A stretch of 64,000 nucleotides of DNA from NCBI RefSeq assembly GCF_016918855.1, contig NZ_JADKYB010000018.1, positions 62,001 through 126,000 of the forward strand, written 5' to 3'. This DNA comes from Actinacidiphila acididurans. GTDB taxonomy: Bacteria > Actinomycetota > Actinomycetes > Streptomycetales > Streptomycetaceae. The notes below the pieces were generated by a model. That model ran no database searches and was not told where the DNA came from. It saw only the letters and a program-made list of their open reading frames with translations. How positions within the stretch are numbered: the stretch's first letter is position 1; each line of letters opens with the position of its first letter. Positions 1 to 8,466 of the stretch are shown piece after piece. The position numbers and the translations under genes are program-made.

Positions 1-627
1 CTGTCCAACCTCAACCGCCAGTTGCTCTACCGCGAGACCGACATCGGCCGCCCCAAGGTGGCCGCCGCGCTGACCGCCCTGAAATCGCTGAACTCCGACG
101 TCACGGTTACCGGGGAGCGCCGCGAGGTGCGCGGCCCCGACGACCTGGCCGCGCTGCTGACCGCGGCCCCGTACGACATCCTCGTCCTCGGCGCCGACCG
201 GCCGCCGGACATCCGCCGCTGGGCCAACCGGGTCTGCCTGCGCCTGGGGCTGCCCTGGGTGGAGGGCGGCTACCGCGGCCCGCTGATCACCGCCGGGCTG
301 CACGTGCCGGGCGCGGGCCCCTGCTGGGAGTGCCAGCGGGCCGGCGAGATCGCCCGCCGCGACCTGCGGCTGGCCCCGGGCCAGAGCGAGGACGCCGCCT
401 CCCCGCGGATGCCCTGGAACCCGGCGAGCGCGGTCACCGCCACCCTCTCCGGCACCCTGGTCGCCCACGCGGCGCTGGCGTACCTCACCGGGGTGCCGCC
501 CACCGAGCCGGGCTTCCGCTTCGGGCTCAACCTGATGGCGCTCGGCGATCCCGTGCTGATCCGCCATCCCCGTCGCCCGGACTGCCCGGCCTGCGGCACC
601 GCGCGCCTCGCGCCCGGCGCCGCCTAG
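1..627 (+). CDS. ThiF/E1-like adenylyltransferase family protein, C-terminal part
   Basis: The reading frame is open from the first base of the window, so the start and the nucleotide-binding glycine loop lie upstream. The first residues read LSNLNRQLLY, matching the NLNRQ motif that follows the Rossmann fold of E1/ThiF/MoeB enzymes, which adenylate a C-terminal carboxylate. Two Cys pairs (CWEC and, near the end, CPAC) are placed like the structural zinc ligands of this family. Whether it serves a sulfur-carrier pathway or a peptide natural product cannot be told from this half. The stop codon overlaps the stop of the convergent YihY gene by three bases. Confidence 0.75.
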   Translation: MSNLNRQLLYRETDIGRPKVAAALTALKSLNSDVTVTGERREVRGPDDLAALLTAAPYDILVLGADRPPDIRRWANRVCLRLGLPWVEGGYRGPLITAGLHVPGAGPCWECQRAGEIARRDLRLAPGQSEDAASPRMPWNPASAVTATLSGTLVAHAALAYLTGVPPTEPGFRFGLNLMALGDPVLIRHPRRPDCPACGTARLAPGAA

Positions 628-1520
628 TCGATGGTGCCGCCCGCGCCGTCCGAGCGCCACAGCATGTCCTGCGGGGTCTCCTCGGCGACCTCGTACCACT
701 CCTCGGGGCGGCGCGGGCGCGGTATCTCGCCGCCGCGGCGCAGCATCCGCCCGTCGCGCAGGTGGCGGCCGAGCAGCGCGCCGCCGAACACCACGAAGCC
801 CACGCCGACCAGCCAGGTGACCACGGTGAGCACGGTGCCGACCGGGCCGTAGGTGTCGGCGTTGGAGACCGTCATCTTGGCGAAGACGAGCTGGGAGAAC
901 ACCCGCAGGCCGGCCAGCCCGAGCATGGTGAAGACCGCGCCGGGCAGCGCGGTGCGCGCGGTGATCATGCCGCCGAGCAGGAAGCGCTGGCCCCAGGCGA
1001 AGAAGACCACGCCCAGCACGAAGGTCAGCACGATCCGCGTCACCCGCGACGCCGGCCCGCTGCCCAGCACCTCGGCGCTCTGCGACTCGCAGAACAGGTA
1101 GCCGGTGAGCACCGCGAGCCACACCGTGCGGCGCAGGTCCCGGTGCCAGGGCCCGGCCGGCAGGTCCCAGATCTTGCGGTAGCCCGTCTCGATGCTGGCC
1201 ACGAAGGTGAGCCCGAAGTACGCCAGCGACGCCAGGCTCCACGCGCTGGTGGCGCTCAGGACATTGCCGGGCGCCGCGAACAGCCCGCGTACGCTGCTCG
1301 CGCCCTGGTCGTTCAGGCCCATGCCGTCCACCACCCACTGGGCGAAGCCCGGCCGGTGCTCCCAGGGGGTCGCGGCGGCCACCACGACCAGCAGCGGCAT
1401 GAGCGTGACGAAGCCGAGCGCGGCGAAGCCCATCGAACGGTGCATCAGTTCGATGTGCACGGCCTGCTTCCACAGCCGCCCGGTCGCGGACCGCTTCCAG
1501 GCGCCTTTCAGTCCGGCCAT
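624..1520 (-). CDS. YihY/BrkB family inner-membrane protein
   Basis: About 298 aa with several hydrophobic segments typical of the YihY/virulence factor BrkB family, for example GFAALGFVTLMPLLVVVAAA near the N-terminus and a series of helices in the second half. The charged C-terminal tail would be cytoplasmic. I chose the ATG at 1520 because GGAGAGG lies about 9 bases upstream; a longer open frame exists but has no ribosome-binding site. The biochemical role of the family is not settled (once annotated as RNase BN, an assignment since withdrawn). It converges on the ThiF-like gene. Confidence 0.8.
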   Translation of the reverse strand: MAGLKGAWKRSATGRLWKQAVHIELMHRSMGFAALGFVTLMPLLVVVAAATPWEHRPGFAQWVVDGMGLNDQGASSVRGLFAAPGNVLSATSAWSLASLAYFGLTFVASIETGYRKIWDLPAGPWHRDLRRTVWLAVLTGYLFCESQSAEVLGSGPASRVTRIVLTFVLGVVFFAWGQRFLLGGMITARTALPGAVFTMLGLAGLRVFSQLVFAKMTVSNADTYGPVGTVLTVVTWLVGVGFVVFGGALLGRHLRDGRMLRRGGEIPRPRRPEEWYEVAEETPQDMLWRSDGAGGTID

Positions 1521-1673
1521 GACGTCGTCACCTCTCCGCAGCGTTACCGCAGTGGATACCTGCCGAGGTTCCCCCCGCGCAACTCCCGGCCCACAGGACG
1601 CGTCACCTGTCGCCGGATCACACGGGATCACACGGGCCGCGACACGGGTCCCCCCGTCAAAAAGAGGCGCGGA

Positions 1674-2966
1674 TCACGGCAGCAGTTCCACCGCGGCCAG
1701 TACGGTGCGCGCCTGGAGCTCCGCCTGGTCGCCGACCGGCACCCATTTGGCGTCCATGCCGAACACCAGGTCGCGGGTGCCCGCCTCCAGCCGCCGTTCC
1801 AGCCGGGCCCGCACCCGCCCGCCCTCGGAGTCCGGGTCGTCCGCCAGGCGCCGCTGGTCCAGCAGCCGCAGCAGCATGCCGGTGGCGCGCAGCGGGATCC
1901 GCCGGGCGGCGATGTCGAGCGCCGCGATGTGCGCCATGGTCAGCGGGACCGGGGAGGTGACGGCCAGTCCCTCGTAGTCGTCGGCGAGCCCGGTCACCGC
2001 GCCGACCGCCTGCTCCACGCCGCGCAGCAGCGCCCCCTGCGGGCCCGTCAGGTCGTCGCCGAGCAGCGGCAGGGTCCGCTCCAGCGCCGTGGCGGCGCCC
2101 GCGCCCTCCTTGCGCAGCCGCGCCGCGAGCACGGTCACCGCCTGCGCCGGGTCCGGGTGCGGCGCGGGGTCGGCCACCTTGCGGGAGGCCCACATCGGCA
2201 CCTCGACCAGCACGGTGGAACCGCCGTGGCGGTGCGGGCGGCTCCAGGTGGAGCCCTTGGCGTTCTCCGGCTCGCTGGCGAACCGTTCCTGCGATCCGGG
2301 CGGCGGCATCACGAACACCCCGGGCCCCGCGGTCGGCCAGTAGATCGCATCGTAGGTGCCTGTCTGCACGGGGATCTCGAGCTCGGCGGCGTACTTCCCG
2401 AACGGCTCGGACAGCCCGGGGATGTCCTCGGTGAGCTGCACCCAGCTGCCGCCCACGTCGGTGCCGTGCAGCGAGCACTGCAGGACCGGCCGCAGCTCGT
2501 CGATGACCGCCAGCAGCGCCGAGGTCTCCGGGAGCTCGTCGCCCGGCACCCGGAAGGAGCCCGCCCACTCCGGCTGTTCGGCCGCCGCCGGGCGGTACGC
2601 GTGCCGGTAGTGCACCGCGGCCGGACGCGGGCCGGCCGGGCCGGTCTCGTTGAGCACCGCGCCGTCCGGGTCCAGGCACAGCAGGATGTCCCAGGTCAGA
2701 TCCGCGTCCGCGACCCGCTGCCGGTCCCATACGGCCTGTTCGGCCAGCCACAGCGCGGTGGCGCCGCCGACCTGCTCGTCCGGGTGCGGGCCGGCCACCA
2801 CCAGCACGTGCCGGCTGCCGTGCCCGACCTGGAGCAGCCACAGCGGGCGCCCGGCCCGGGACTCCCCGGCCAGCCGCATCCGGCACAGGTCGGGGTGGCG
2901 GCGGGTGAGCATACGGGCCGCCGCGGCCACACCGGACACCGTCGGATAGGCGTCTGGCCCGCGCAT
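1674..2966 (-). CDS. M14-type zinc carboxypeptidase family protein
   Basis: A 430-aa protein with the HxxE-type zinc motif of M14 peptidases in the segment GPHPDEQVGG (about residues 59-68) and a likely third ligand in SLHGTDVGG. The fold family covers metallocarboxypeptidases and succinylglutamate desuccinylase/aspartoacylase-like enzymes. No signal peptide is visible, so it is probably cytoplasmic and may act on a small peptide or N-acyl substrate. A strong GAGGAGG site precedes the ATG. It faces away from the FG-GAP gene across a 397-base gap. The substrate is unknown. Confidence 0.75.
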   Translation of the reverse strand: MRGPDAYPTVSGVAAAARMLTRRHPDLCRMRLAGESRAGRPLWLLQVGHGSRHVLVVAGPHPDEQVGGATALWLAEQAVWDRQRVADADLTWDILLCLDPDGAVLNETGPAGPRPAAVHYRHAYRPAAAEQPEWAGSFRVPGDELPETSALLAVIDELRPVLQCSLHGTDVGGSWVQLTEDIPGLSEPFGKYAAELEIPVQTGTYDAIYWPTAGPGVFVMPPPGSQERFASEPENAKGSTWSRPHRHGGSTVLVEVPMWASRKVADPAPHPDPAQAVTVLAARLRKEGAGAATALERTLPLLGDDLTGPQGALLRGVEQAVGAVTGLADDYEGLAVTSPVPLTMAHIAALDIAARRIPLRATGMLLRLLDQRRLADDPDSEGGRVRARLERRLEAGTRDLVFGMDAKWVPVGDQAELQARTVLAAVELLP

Positions 2967-3363
2967 AAACGGCTCCTCCTCATCCGTTCGCTCTCCGCCG
3001 GCACACGTTACGTGTACGTACCCGTGACGCGCGGTCAGCCGGGTGCTGGCTCAGCTCTGCTCTCGCGCATGGGACATGCAAGGCACATGCAAGGGACACG
3101 CAAGGGGCATGGACGGCGCTGAACGGATGCCGCGACGCGCATGGCCCAGATTGTTCGGATCGGCCCGGTGTGTCAAGGGTAGGCCCGGGCCCGGCACCGG
3201 CCGGGACACGGCGCGGGGTGGCAAGGGGGAATTGTGACGGAGCTATGACGAACCCATGACCCTTCTGTGCGGCCTTGCCGGGGCGGCGGGCGGTAGCTTC
3301 TGGGGTCTCGCTCCGCCACGCGCCGAGCGGGTAACGGGACAATGTCTGCTAGGGGGACCACAA
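2967..3363. promoter_or_regulatory. Divergent intergenic region with short imperfect repeats
   Basis: No convincing gene. It must carry the divergent promoters of the M14 peptidase and the secreted FG-GAP protein. Around 3067-3113 there is a run of imperfect 11-12 base repeats built on acatgcaagg, which might be a protein-binding array or just slippage. An AGGGGGA ribosome-binding site ends the region just before the GTG at 3364. Confidence 0.35.
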
Positions 3364-4305
3364 GTGAATGCGCACCACACCCGCCGCGCCGGCCGCCGCA
3401 CCCGGGCCCGGCTGCTGGCCGTCGCCGCCGGTTCGCTGGCGCTGGCCGTCGGCACCTCGGTGGCCGCGAGCGCGGACGAGGGCGGCGCGGTGATCAGCAA
3501 GCCGTACTCCGCGCGGGCGAACACGCTGCCGGCCCGGACCGCCTTCGCCACCCAGGCGCCCACCGCCGCCACGCAGAACACCTGGGCGTTCGGCATCGAC
3601 GGCCGCGACTCGGCCGGCACCATCTGGGACTACCCGCCCAAGGCGGCCGGCGGCTTCGCCGCCCGGGTCAAGACCGGCACGGGCATGGGCTCCGCCACCG
3701 CGTTCTTCAAGAACAACTCGGCCAACACCGCGCACGTCAACGTGTACGCGCGGTTCGGCAGCCAGCTGCGCGTCTTCACCGGCAGCAGCGGTTCCGGCAC
3801 GGTGCTGGCCGGCGGCTGGGGCTCGTACAACGCCTTCGTGACGCCCGGCAACATCGGCGGCGCGGCCTACCCCGACCTGCTCGCCCGCGACACCAGCGGC
3901 GTGCTGTGGGAGTACCTGTCCAACAGCAACGGCACCTTCGGCAGCCGGGTCAGGGTCGGCGCGGGCTGGAACATCTACACCCAGATCGCCGGCCGCGACG
4001 ACCTGACCGGCGACGGCAAGGCCGACATCGTCGCCCGCGACTCCTCCGGCACCCTGTGGCTCTACAAGGGCACGGGCACCTACAAGCAGCCGTTCCTGCC
4101 GCGCACGAAGATCGGTGCCGGCTGGAACACGTACAACAAGCTGATCGCGCTGGGCGACACCAACGGCGACGGCCACAACGACCTGCTGGCCCGGGACACC
4201 CACGGCGTGCTCTGGTTCTACGCGGGCACCGGCAACGCGGCGGCGCCGTACAAGACGCGGGCGCAGATCGGCACCAACTGGAACTCGTACAACTACCTGT
4301 TCTGA
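3364..4305 (+). CDS. Secreted FG-GAP/VCBS repeat protein
   Basis: About 313 aa starting at GTG 3364, which follows an AGGGGGA ribosome-binding site. A Sec signal peptide is clear: Arg-rich start, hydrophobic LLAVAAGSLALAVGTSVAA, and an ASA cleavage site before DEGG. The mature part has repeated blades with Asp-rich loops such as DDLTGDGKADIVARD and DTNGDGHNDLLARD, each followed by G-LW-Y motifs, as in calcium-binding beta-propeller FG-GAP repeats. Many Streptomyces secrete such proteins; the ligand here is unknown. It is followed by a strong hairpin shared with the convergent reductase gene. Confidence 0.85.
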   Translation: MNAHHTRRAGRRTRARLLAVAAGSLALAVGTSVAASADEGGAVISKPYSARANTLPARTAFATQAPTAATQNTWAFGIDGRDSAGTIWDYPPKAAGGFAARVKTGTGMGSATAFFKNNSANTAHVNVYARFGSQLRVFTGSSGSGTVLAGGWGSYNAFVTPGNIGGAAYPDLLARDTSGVLWEYLSNSNGTFGSRVRVGAGWNIYTQIAGRDDLTGDGKADIVARDSSGTLWLYKGTGTYKQPFLPRTKIGAGWNTYNKLIALGDTNGDGHNDLLARDTHGVLWFYAGTGNAAAPYKTRAQIGTNWNSYNYLF

Positions 4306-4347
4306 CCGCAGGGGCGCCTGACCGCCCTTCGCGGATCCGCACAGGTA

Positions 4348-4386
4348 CGGGCCCGCCGCCGGGACGCCTTCCCGGCGGCGGGCCCG
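4348..4386. terminator. Bidirectional hairpin terminator
   Basis: A perfect 17-bp inverted repeat with a 5-base loop (CGCCT) between the stops of two convergent genes. There is no U-tract, as is common for actinobacterial terminators. Confidence 0.75.
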
Positions 4387-4392
4387 CGGCCG

Positions 4393-5493
4393 TCAGCGGG
4401 AGGTGGCGGCCAGCGCCGGGTAGTCGGTGTAGCCCTCGGCGCCGCGTACGTACAGCAGCCGGTCGCCGCGCAGCGCCTGACTGACCGGCGCGCCGGTGCG
4501 CAGCCGTTCGACCAGGTCCGGGTTGATCAGGAAGAGCCGGCCGAGCGAGACCAGGTCGGCGCCGGCGGTCAGTAGCCGGGTCGCCGAGGCGAGGCCGCCG
4601 TCCGCCGGGATCATCCGGTGGGACGAGGCCGGGTTGGCGATCAGCGTGCCGGGCCAGGCCCGGCGGATCCCGCCGAACAGCGGCTGGTCCGGGTCGGCCT
4701 GCACCAGGTGCAGCCAGGCCGGCTCCAGCCGGGCCAGCTCCGCCACCAGCGGCGGGTAGATCGCCTCGGTGTCGCCCTCCTCGATGCCCTCCGCCCGCCA
4801 CCCCGGGGACAGCCGCACCCCCACCCGGTCCGCGCCGATCGCCTCGACGACCGCGGCCACCACCTCGACGGTGAACCGGATCCGCGCCGCGACCGGGCCG
4901 CCGTAGCCGTCGGTACGGCGGTTGGTGTTCTGCGCCAGGAACTGGTGCAGCAGGTAGCCGTTGGCCGAGTGCACCTCGACCCCGTGGAAACCGGCCGCCA
5001 CCGCGTTGCGCGCGGCGGCGGCGAAGTCGGCGACCGTGGCCCGGATGTCCGCGGCCGTCATCGCACGCGGCTCGACGGTCGGCAGGTGCCCGTCCGGGGT
5101 CATGATCGTCCCGGGCAGCGCGACCGCCGAGGGCGCGAGCGGGATGTGCCCGGACGTCGCCGGGTGGCCGACCCGCCCGCCGTGCTGGAGCTGGAGCACC
5201 ATCCGCCCGCCCGCCGCGCCCACCGCCTCGGTGACGGTCCGCCACCCCGCCACCTGCGCGTCGCTGTGGATCCCGGGAATGTGCGGATACGTCCGCCCGA
5301 CCGCACTCGGCGTAGTCGCCTCGGCCACGATCAGCCCGGCACCGGCACGCTGCGCGTAATACGTGCCCATCAGCGGCCCCGGCACCCCGTCGGCGCCGGC
5401 CCGGGTCCGGGTCATCGGCGCCATCACCAGGCGATTGGGCAGCTCCAGCCCGCCGACGCGAGCGGACGCGAACAGTGAGGGTGAGGAGGTCAT
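4393..5493 (-). CDS. Old Yellow Enzyme-family alkene reductase (FMN, NAD(P)H)
   Basis: About 366 aa, normal for the NemA/OYE family, which reduces activated C=C bonds and nitro groups. Visible landmarks are the N-terminal LPNRLVMAPMTRTRA, the substrate-binding pair in VEVHSANGYLLHQF (HxxN type), the NRRTDGYGG segment and the FMN phosphate-binding region near GADLVSLGRLFLINPDL. I placed the start at ATG 5493 (MTSSPS), preceded by AAGGA; an open frame extends 13 codons further. A stand-alone gene, probably housekeeping xenobiotic metabolism. Confidence 0.88.
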   Translation of the reverse strand: MTSSPSLFASARVGGLELPNRLVMAPMTRTRAGADGVPGPLMGTYYAQRAGAGLIVAEATTPSAVGRTYPHIPGIHSDAQVAGWRTVTEAVGAAGGRMVLQLQHGGRVGHPATSGHIPLAPSAVALPGTIMTPDGHLPTVEPRAMTAADIRATVADFAAAARNAVAAGFHGVEVHSANGYLLHQFLAQNTNRRTDGYGGPVAARIRFTVEVVAAVVEAIGADRVGVRLSPGWRAEGIEEGDTEAIYPPLVAELARLEPAWLHLVQADPDQPLFGGIRRAWPGTLIANPASSHRMIPADGGLASATRLLTAGADLVSLGRLFLINPDLVERLRTGAPVSQALRGDRLLYVRGAEGYTDYPALAATSR

Positions 5494-5697
5494 GTCCTTG
5501 ACGTTAGAAACGCCCGCTGGGGCGGCCATCAAGCGCGGCTCGAAGGGGCGAGCGCTTTCTCGGGGCTGAGGGTCGCCCTTCGCGGCGGGCGGCCGGCACC
5601 CGCAGGGGTCATGGCTCCTCGCTTTCGCCCGGGTAAGCGGGCGAGCAGGGCCGCCGCCGTCGGGCCGTCCGGCGCGCGGGCAGCCCTTCGCTCGCGA

Positions 5698-6819
5698 TCA
5701 CGCCGCCAGTACGTCCGCGACCACGCATCCGATGTTGTCGGGGCCGCCGTGGGCGTTGGCGAGCGCGATCAGGTCGCGTACGGCCTGCTCGGGGCCGTCC
5801 GCTGCGACCACCGCGCGCCGCAGGTCCGGGTCGGGGACGACGGCGGACAGGCCGTCGGAGCACAGGAGATAGCGGTCTCCGGGCTCGGCGTCGTGCAGGC
5901 GCAGGTCGGGGGTGCCGTCGGCGCCGGGCGCCAGCGCACGCAGGAGCAGGGCCCGTTGCGGGTGGCCGGCCGCCTCCTCCGCCGTGATGCGTCCCTCGTC
6001 CACCATCGCCTGCACCAGGGTGTGGTCCTGCGTGATCCGGAACAGCTCGCCCCCGCGCAGCAGATACACCCGGGTGTCCCCGATGTGCACCAGGGCGAGC
6101 CGGGAACCGGTCCACAGCATCGCGGTGAGCGTGGTCCCGGCGCGGGAGTCGTCGTCCGGGGCGTCCGGGGTACGGGCGCCGTCCGTATCGGCCAGGGCGC
6201 GCACGGCATGCTCGGCTCGGTCTACGGCGTCCTGGAGTTCGGCGAGCAGGCCGCCGGCCGGCGGGGCCGCGGAGTCCGGGTCTGCCATGTGCTCCATGTG
6301 CTTCAAGGGCTTCAGTGCCGCGACGGCCGCGGCTCCGGCGCGGGCGCCGCCGGGGCCGAAGCCGTCGGCGACGGCCAGCAGCCGGTCGTCGGCGTAGGCG
6401 ATGTCCTGGTTGTTCGCCCGTACCAGGCCGGCGTCGGAGCCGGCGGCGTAACGGATCGTCAAAGGGGTGGGCATGGCATGGTCCTTCCCGCTGAGGTGGT
6501 CGACGAGGAAGGCGGCCAGGTCGCGTCGGGCGGTGGTGTCGGCCTCCACGGCGGCCCAGTACGCCCGGACGTCGTGCGCGGCCTGCTCCGGCGCGAGCGC
6601 GCAGATCCGCCGGATACGGGCCAGCGGCATGCCGAGCCGGCGCAGCCACGCCACCAGCCGGGCCTGTTCGAGCTGGTCCGGGGCGTACCGCCGGTACCCG
6701 GTCACCGGGTCCACCCGGGCCGGCCGCAGCAGGCCCAGATCGTCGTAGAGCCGCAGCGCCTTCGGCGACAGCCGCGACGCACGGGCGAACGCCCCGATCC
6801 CCAGCAGCTCCGGCTCCAT
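5698..6819 (-). CDS. MerR-type DNA-binding domain fused to a PP2C-type phosphatase
   Basis: A 373-aa two-domain protein. Residues 1 to about 110 form a MerR helix-turn-helix plus dimerisation helix (IGAFARASRLSPKALRLYDDLGLL, then TGYRRY). Residues from about 118 form a PPM/PP2C Ser/Thr phosphatase with the metal-binding motifs in order: NNQD, AVADGFG, GTTLT, HIGDTRVYLLR, LLCSDGLS and GGPDNIG. The aspartates needed for Mn/Mg binding are present. The classical GMGG loop is changed to GFGPGG. The fusion suggests a regulator whose DNA-binding half is coupled to dephosphorylation, perhaps of a Ser/Thr kinase target. No kinase gene is adjacent. Confidence 0.85.
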   Translation of the reverse strand: MEPELLGIGAFARASRLSPKALRLYDDLGLLRPARVDPVTGYRRYAPDQLEQARLVAWLRRLGMPLARIRRICALAPEQAAHDVRAYWAAVEADTTARRDLAAFLVDHLSGKDHAMPTPLTIRYAAGSDAGLVRANNQDIAYADDRLLAVADGFGPGGARAGAAAVAALKPLKHMEHMADPDSAAPPAGGLLAELQDAVDRAEHAVRALADTDGARTPDAPDDDSRAGTTLTAMLWTGSRLALVHIGDTRVYLLRGGELFRITQDHTLVQAMVDEGRITAEEAAGHPQRALLLRALAPGADGTPDLRLHDAEPGDRYLLCSDGLSAVVPDPDLRRAVVAADGPEQAVRDLIALANAHGGPDNIGCVVADVLAA

Positions 6820-6939
6820 CCGGCCCCTCCTCGTCCCGGGCCGCCTCCCGGCCCGGCTCCACCGACCCTGCCGTCTCCCCCAGGGGCAAGGTCAACCTCG
6901 TGCCGGGACGTCGGCCTCGGCGGTCGGGCCGGAGGCGTC

Positions 6940-7515
6940 CTACCGGTTGGCGCCCGGCTGCCAGAGGACGTCGCCTCGGGTGACGTTGGCCTGCCGGGCG
7001 AGGATGAAGAGCAGGTCGGAGAGGCGGTTCAGGTATTTCACCGTGGCGCTGTTCATGGTGTCGCCGTGCTCGTCCAGCGCGGCCCAGGTCGCGCGTTCGG
7101 CGCGGCGTACCACCGTGCGGGCCTGATGGAGGAATGCGGCGCCGGGAGTTCCGCCGGGGAGAATGAAGCTGCGCAGCTTTTCGAGCCCCTCGTTGAACCG
7201 GTCGCACTGCTCTTCCAGGAACTCGATGTACGACTCCGCCACCCGAAGCGAAGCCGTGTCGCGCCCGGATCCCGACAGGGGCGTGCACAGATCCGCGCCC
7301 ACGTCGAACAAGTCGTTCTGGATCCGCACCAGCAGGGTGACGATCTCGTCCGGGAGGTCCCCCGCGGCGACGGCCACGCCGATCGCGGAGTTCGCCTCGT
7401 CCACGTCGGCGTAGGCCGCGAGCCTCGGGTCCAGCTTGCTCGTTCTGCTCATGTCACCAAGAGCGGTCGTGCCGTCGTCTCCCGTCTTCGTGTAGATACG
7501 GGTGAGGTTCACCAT
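6940..7515 (-). CDS. PduO-type cob(I)alamin adenosyltransferase
   Basis: About 191 aa. It transfers the adenosyl group of ATP to cob(I)alamin to make adenosylcobalamin. Signature segments are the N-terminal TRIYTKTGDDGTTALGD (ATP binding), AFLHQARTVVRRAERATWAAL and NRLSDLLFILAR. GGAGTG lies about 6 bases before ATG 7515. It is the last gene of the nine-gene operon, 42 bases after the kinase gene. It is very like the housekeeping enzyme of Streptomyces, so it could be a second copy recruited to supply corrinoid cofactor, perhaps to the radical SAM enzyme encoded upstream. That link is an inference. Confidence 0.88.
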   Translation of the reverse strand: MVNLTRIYTKTGDDGTTALGDMSRTSKLDPRLAAYADVDEANSAIGVAVAAGDLPDEIVTLLVRIQNDLFDVGADLCTPLSGSGRDTASLRVAESYIEFLEEQCDRFNEGLEKLRSFILPGGTPGAAFLHQARTVVRRAERATWAALDEHGDTMNSATVKYLNRLSDLLFILARQANVTRGDVLWQPGANR

Positions 7516-7557
7516 GACGCACTCCAAGGGATTCGCGGTGAGAAATGACCTGAGCTG

Positions 7558-8466
7558 TTACGCGTGCGGTGCGATCGTCCTGAGCGCGAGCTCCCGTGCG
7601 TGGTCGGCCGCCGCCGGTCCACGGCTCGGGTCGGGCGCCTCGGAAAGGAAGACGAGAGCCAGCATCAGCGCGGCGTCCAGCCGGCACACGGACAGGCAAG
7701 GATCGCTGTCGGGCGGCACGGTCGCCAGCGTCGCGTATCCGCTGCGGATCGCTTCCATGTCGAGCTCGTTCTCCGGATACCTCGCGTACTCCACCAGCCG
7801 CCCGAACTCCAGCGCGGGGGGCCCGAGCAGCGCGTTCGACCAGTCCAGTAGGGCGACGGCCCGCCCGTGCCGGCGCCTGATGTTGTCGCTGCGGACGTCG
7901 AGGTGGAGGAGGCTGTCCTCGGTGAGGCCGGCGAGCCGTTCGGCGACGAGGGACGCGTCCGGCGGCTCGGGCCAGTCGTCGACAAGGTCGCCGATCCGGG
8001 CCCATCGGCGGCCGATGCGTGCGGCGATCGCACGCGCCGTGGGCACTGCCTCCGACGCGACGGGCGTCAGGCGCGGCGGCGGCACCTGATGAAGCCGCGC
8101 GAGGAGCTGCCCGAGCGCGAAGGAGTCGAGCTCCGACCCGTCGTCGGGGACGTACGCGGACAGCAATACGTCGGGGAGTGCCGGATCGTCCGCCAGGACG
8201 AGTTCCCTCGCCTCCGCGACCGGCAGACCGTGGGCGGCCAGATGCCGTGCGATCGCGTACTCCTGAAGGAGCAGGGCTCGGGTGTCCACGTGCGGGTCAT
8301 TGGCGTTCGAGTCGAATCGCCGGTGCGCGAGCCGTACCGCGACCGGCAGCCCGTCGCGCCCCTGCGCCCGGTAGACGGAGAACTCCAGACCCTTGCCGAC
8401 CGGTTCCAGGCCGCTCAGGCCCCACTGTTCGGCCAGGCGGTCCAACTCGGCGAATCGCTCACTCAT
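7558..8466 (-). CDS. Aminoglycoside phosphotransferase (APH)-type kinase
   Basis: About 302 aa with an APH/choline-kinase fold. The catalytic loop HLDVRSDN (near residue 190) carries the Asp base and the metal-binding Asn, and LLDWSNALLGPPALEFGRL corresponds to the DFG-like metal site and following helix. The start ATG 8466 overlaps the stop of the MFS gene (ATGA), so the two are translationally coupled. In this setting it may phosphorylate the pathway product for self-protection, or an intermediate. Class V lanthipeptide pathways also use APH-like kinases on Ser/Thr, a less likely alternative. The substrate is not known. Confidence 0.8.
   Translation of the reverse strand: MSERFAELDRLAEQWGLSGLEPVGKGLEFSVYRAQGRDGLPVAVRLAHRRFDSNANDPHVDTRALLLQEYAIARHLAAHGLPVAEARELVLADDPALPDVLLSAYVPDDGSELDSFALGQLLARLHQVPPPRLTPVASEAVPTARAIAARIGRRWARIGDLVDDWPEPPDASLVAERLAGLTEDSLLHLDVRSDNIRRRHGRAVALLDWSNALLGPPALEFGRLVEYARYPENELDMEAIRSGYATLATVPPDSDPCLSVCRLDAALMLALVFLSEAPDPSRGPAAADHARELALRTIAPHA

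Noticed and set aside
330..3122. A 930-codon open frame on the plus strand over the YihY and M14 genes
   Set aside because: GC-rich shadow frame, Arg/Pro/His-rich with no domain. The opposite strand carries well-defined genes with ribosome-binding sites.
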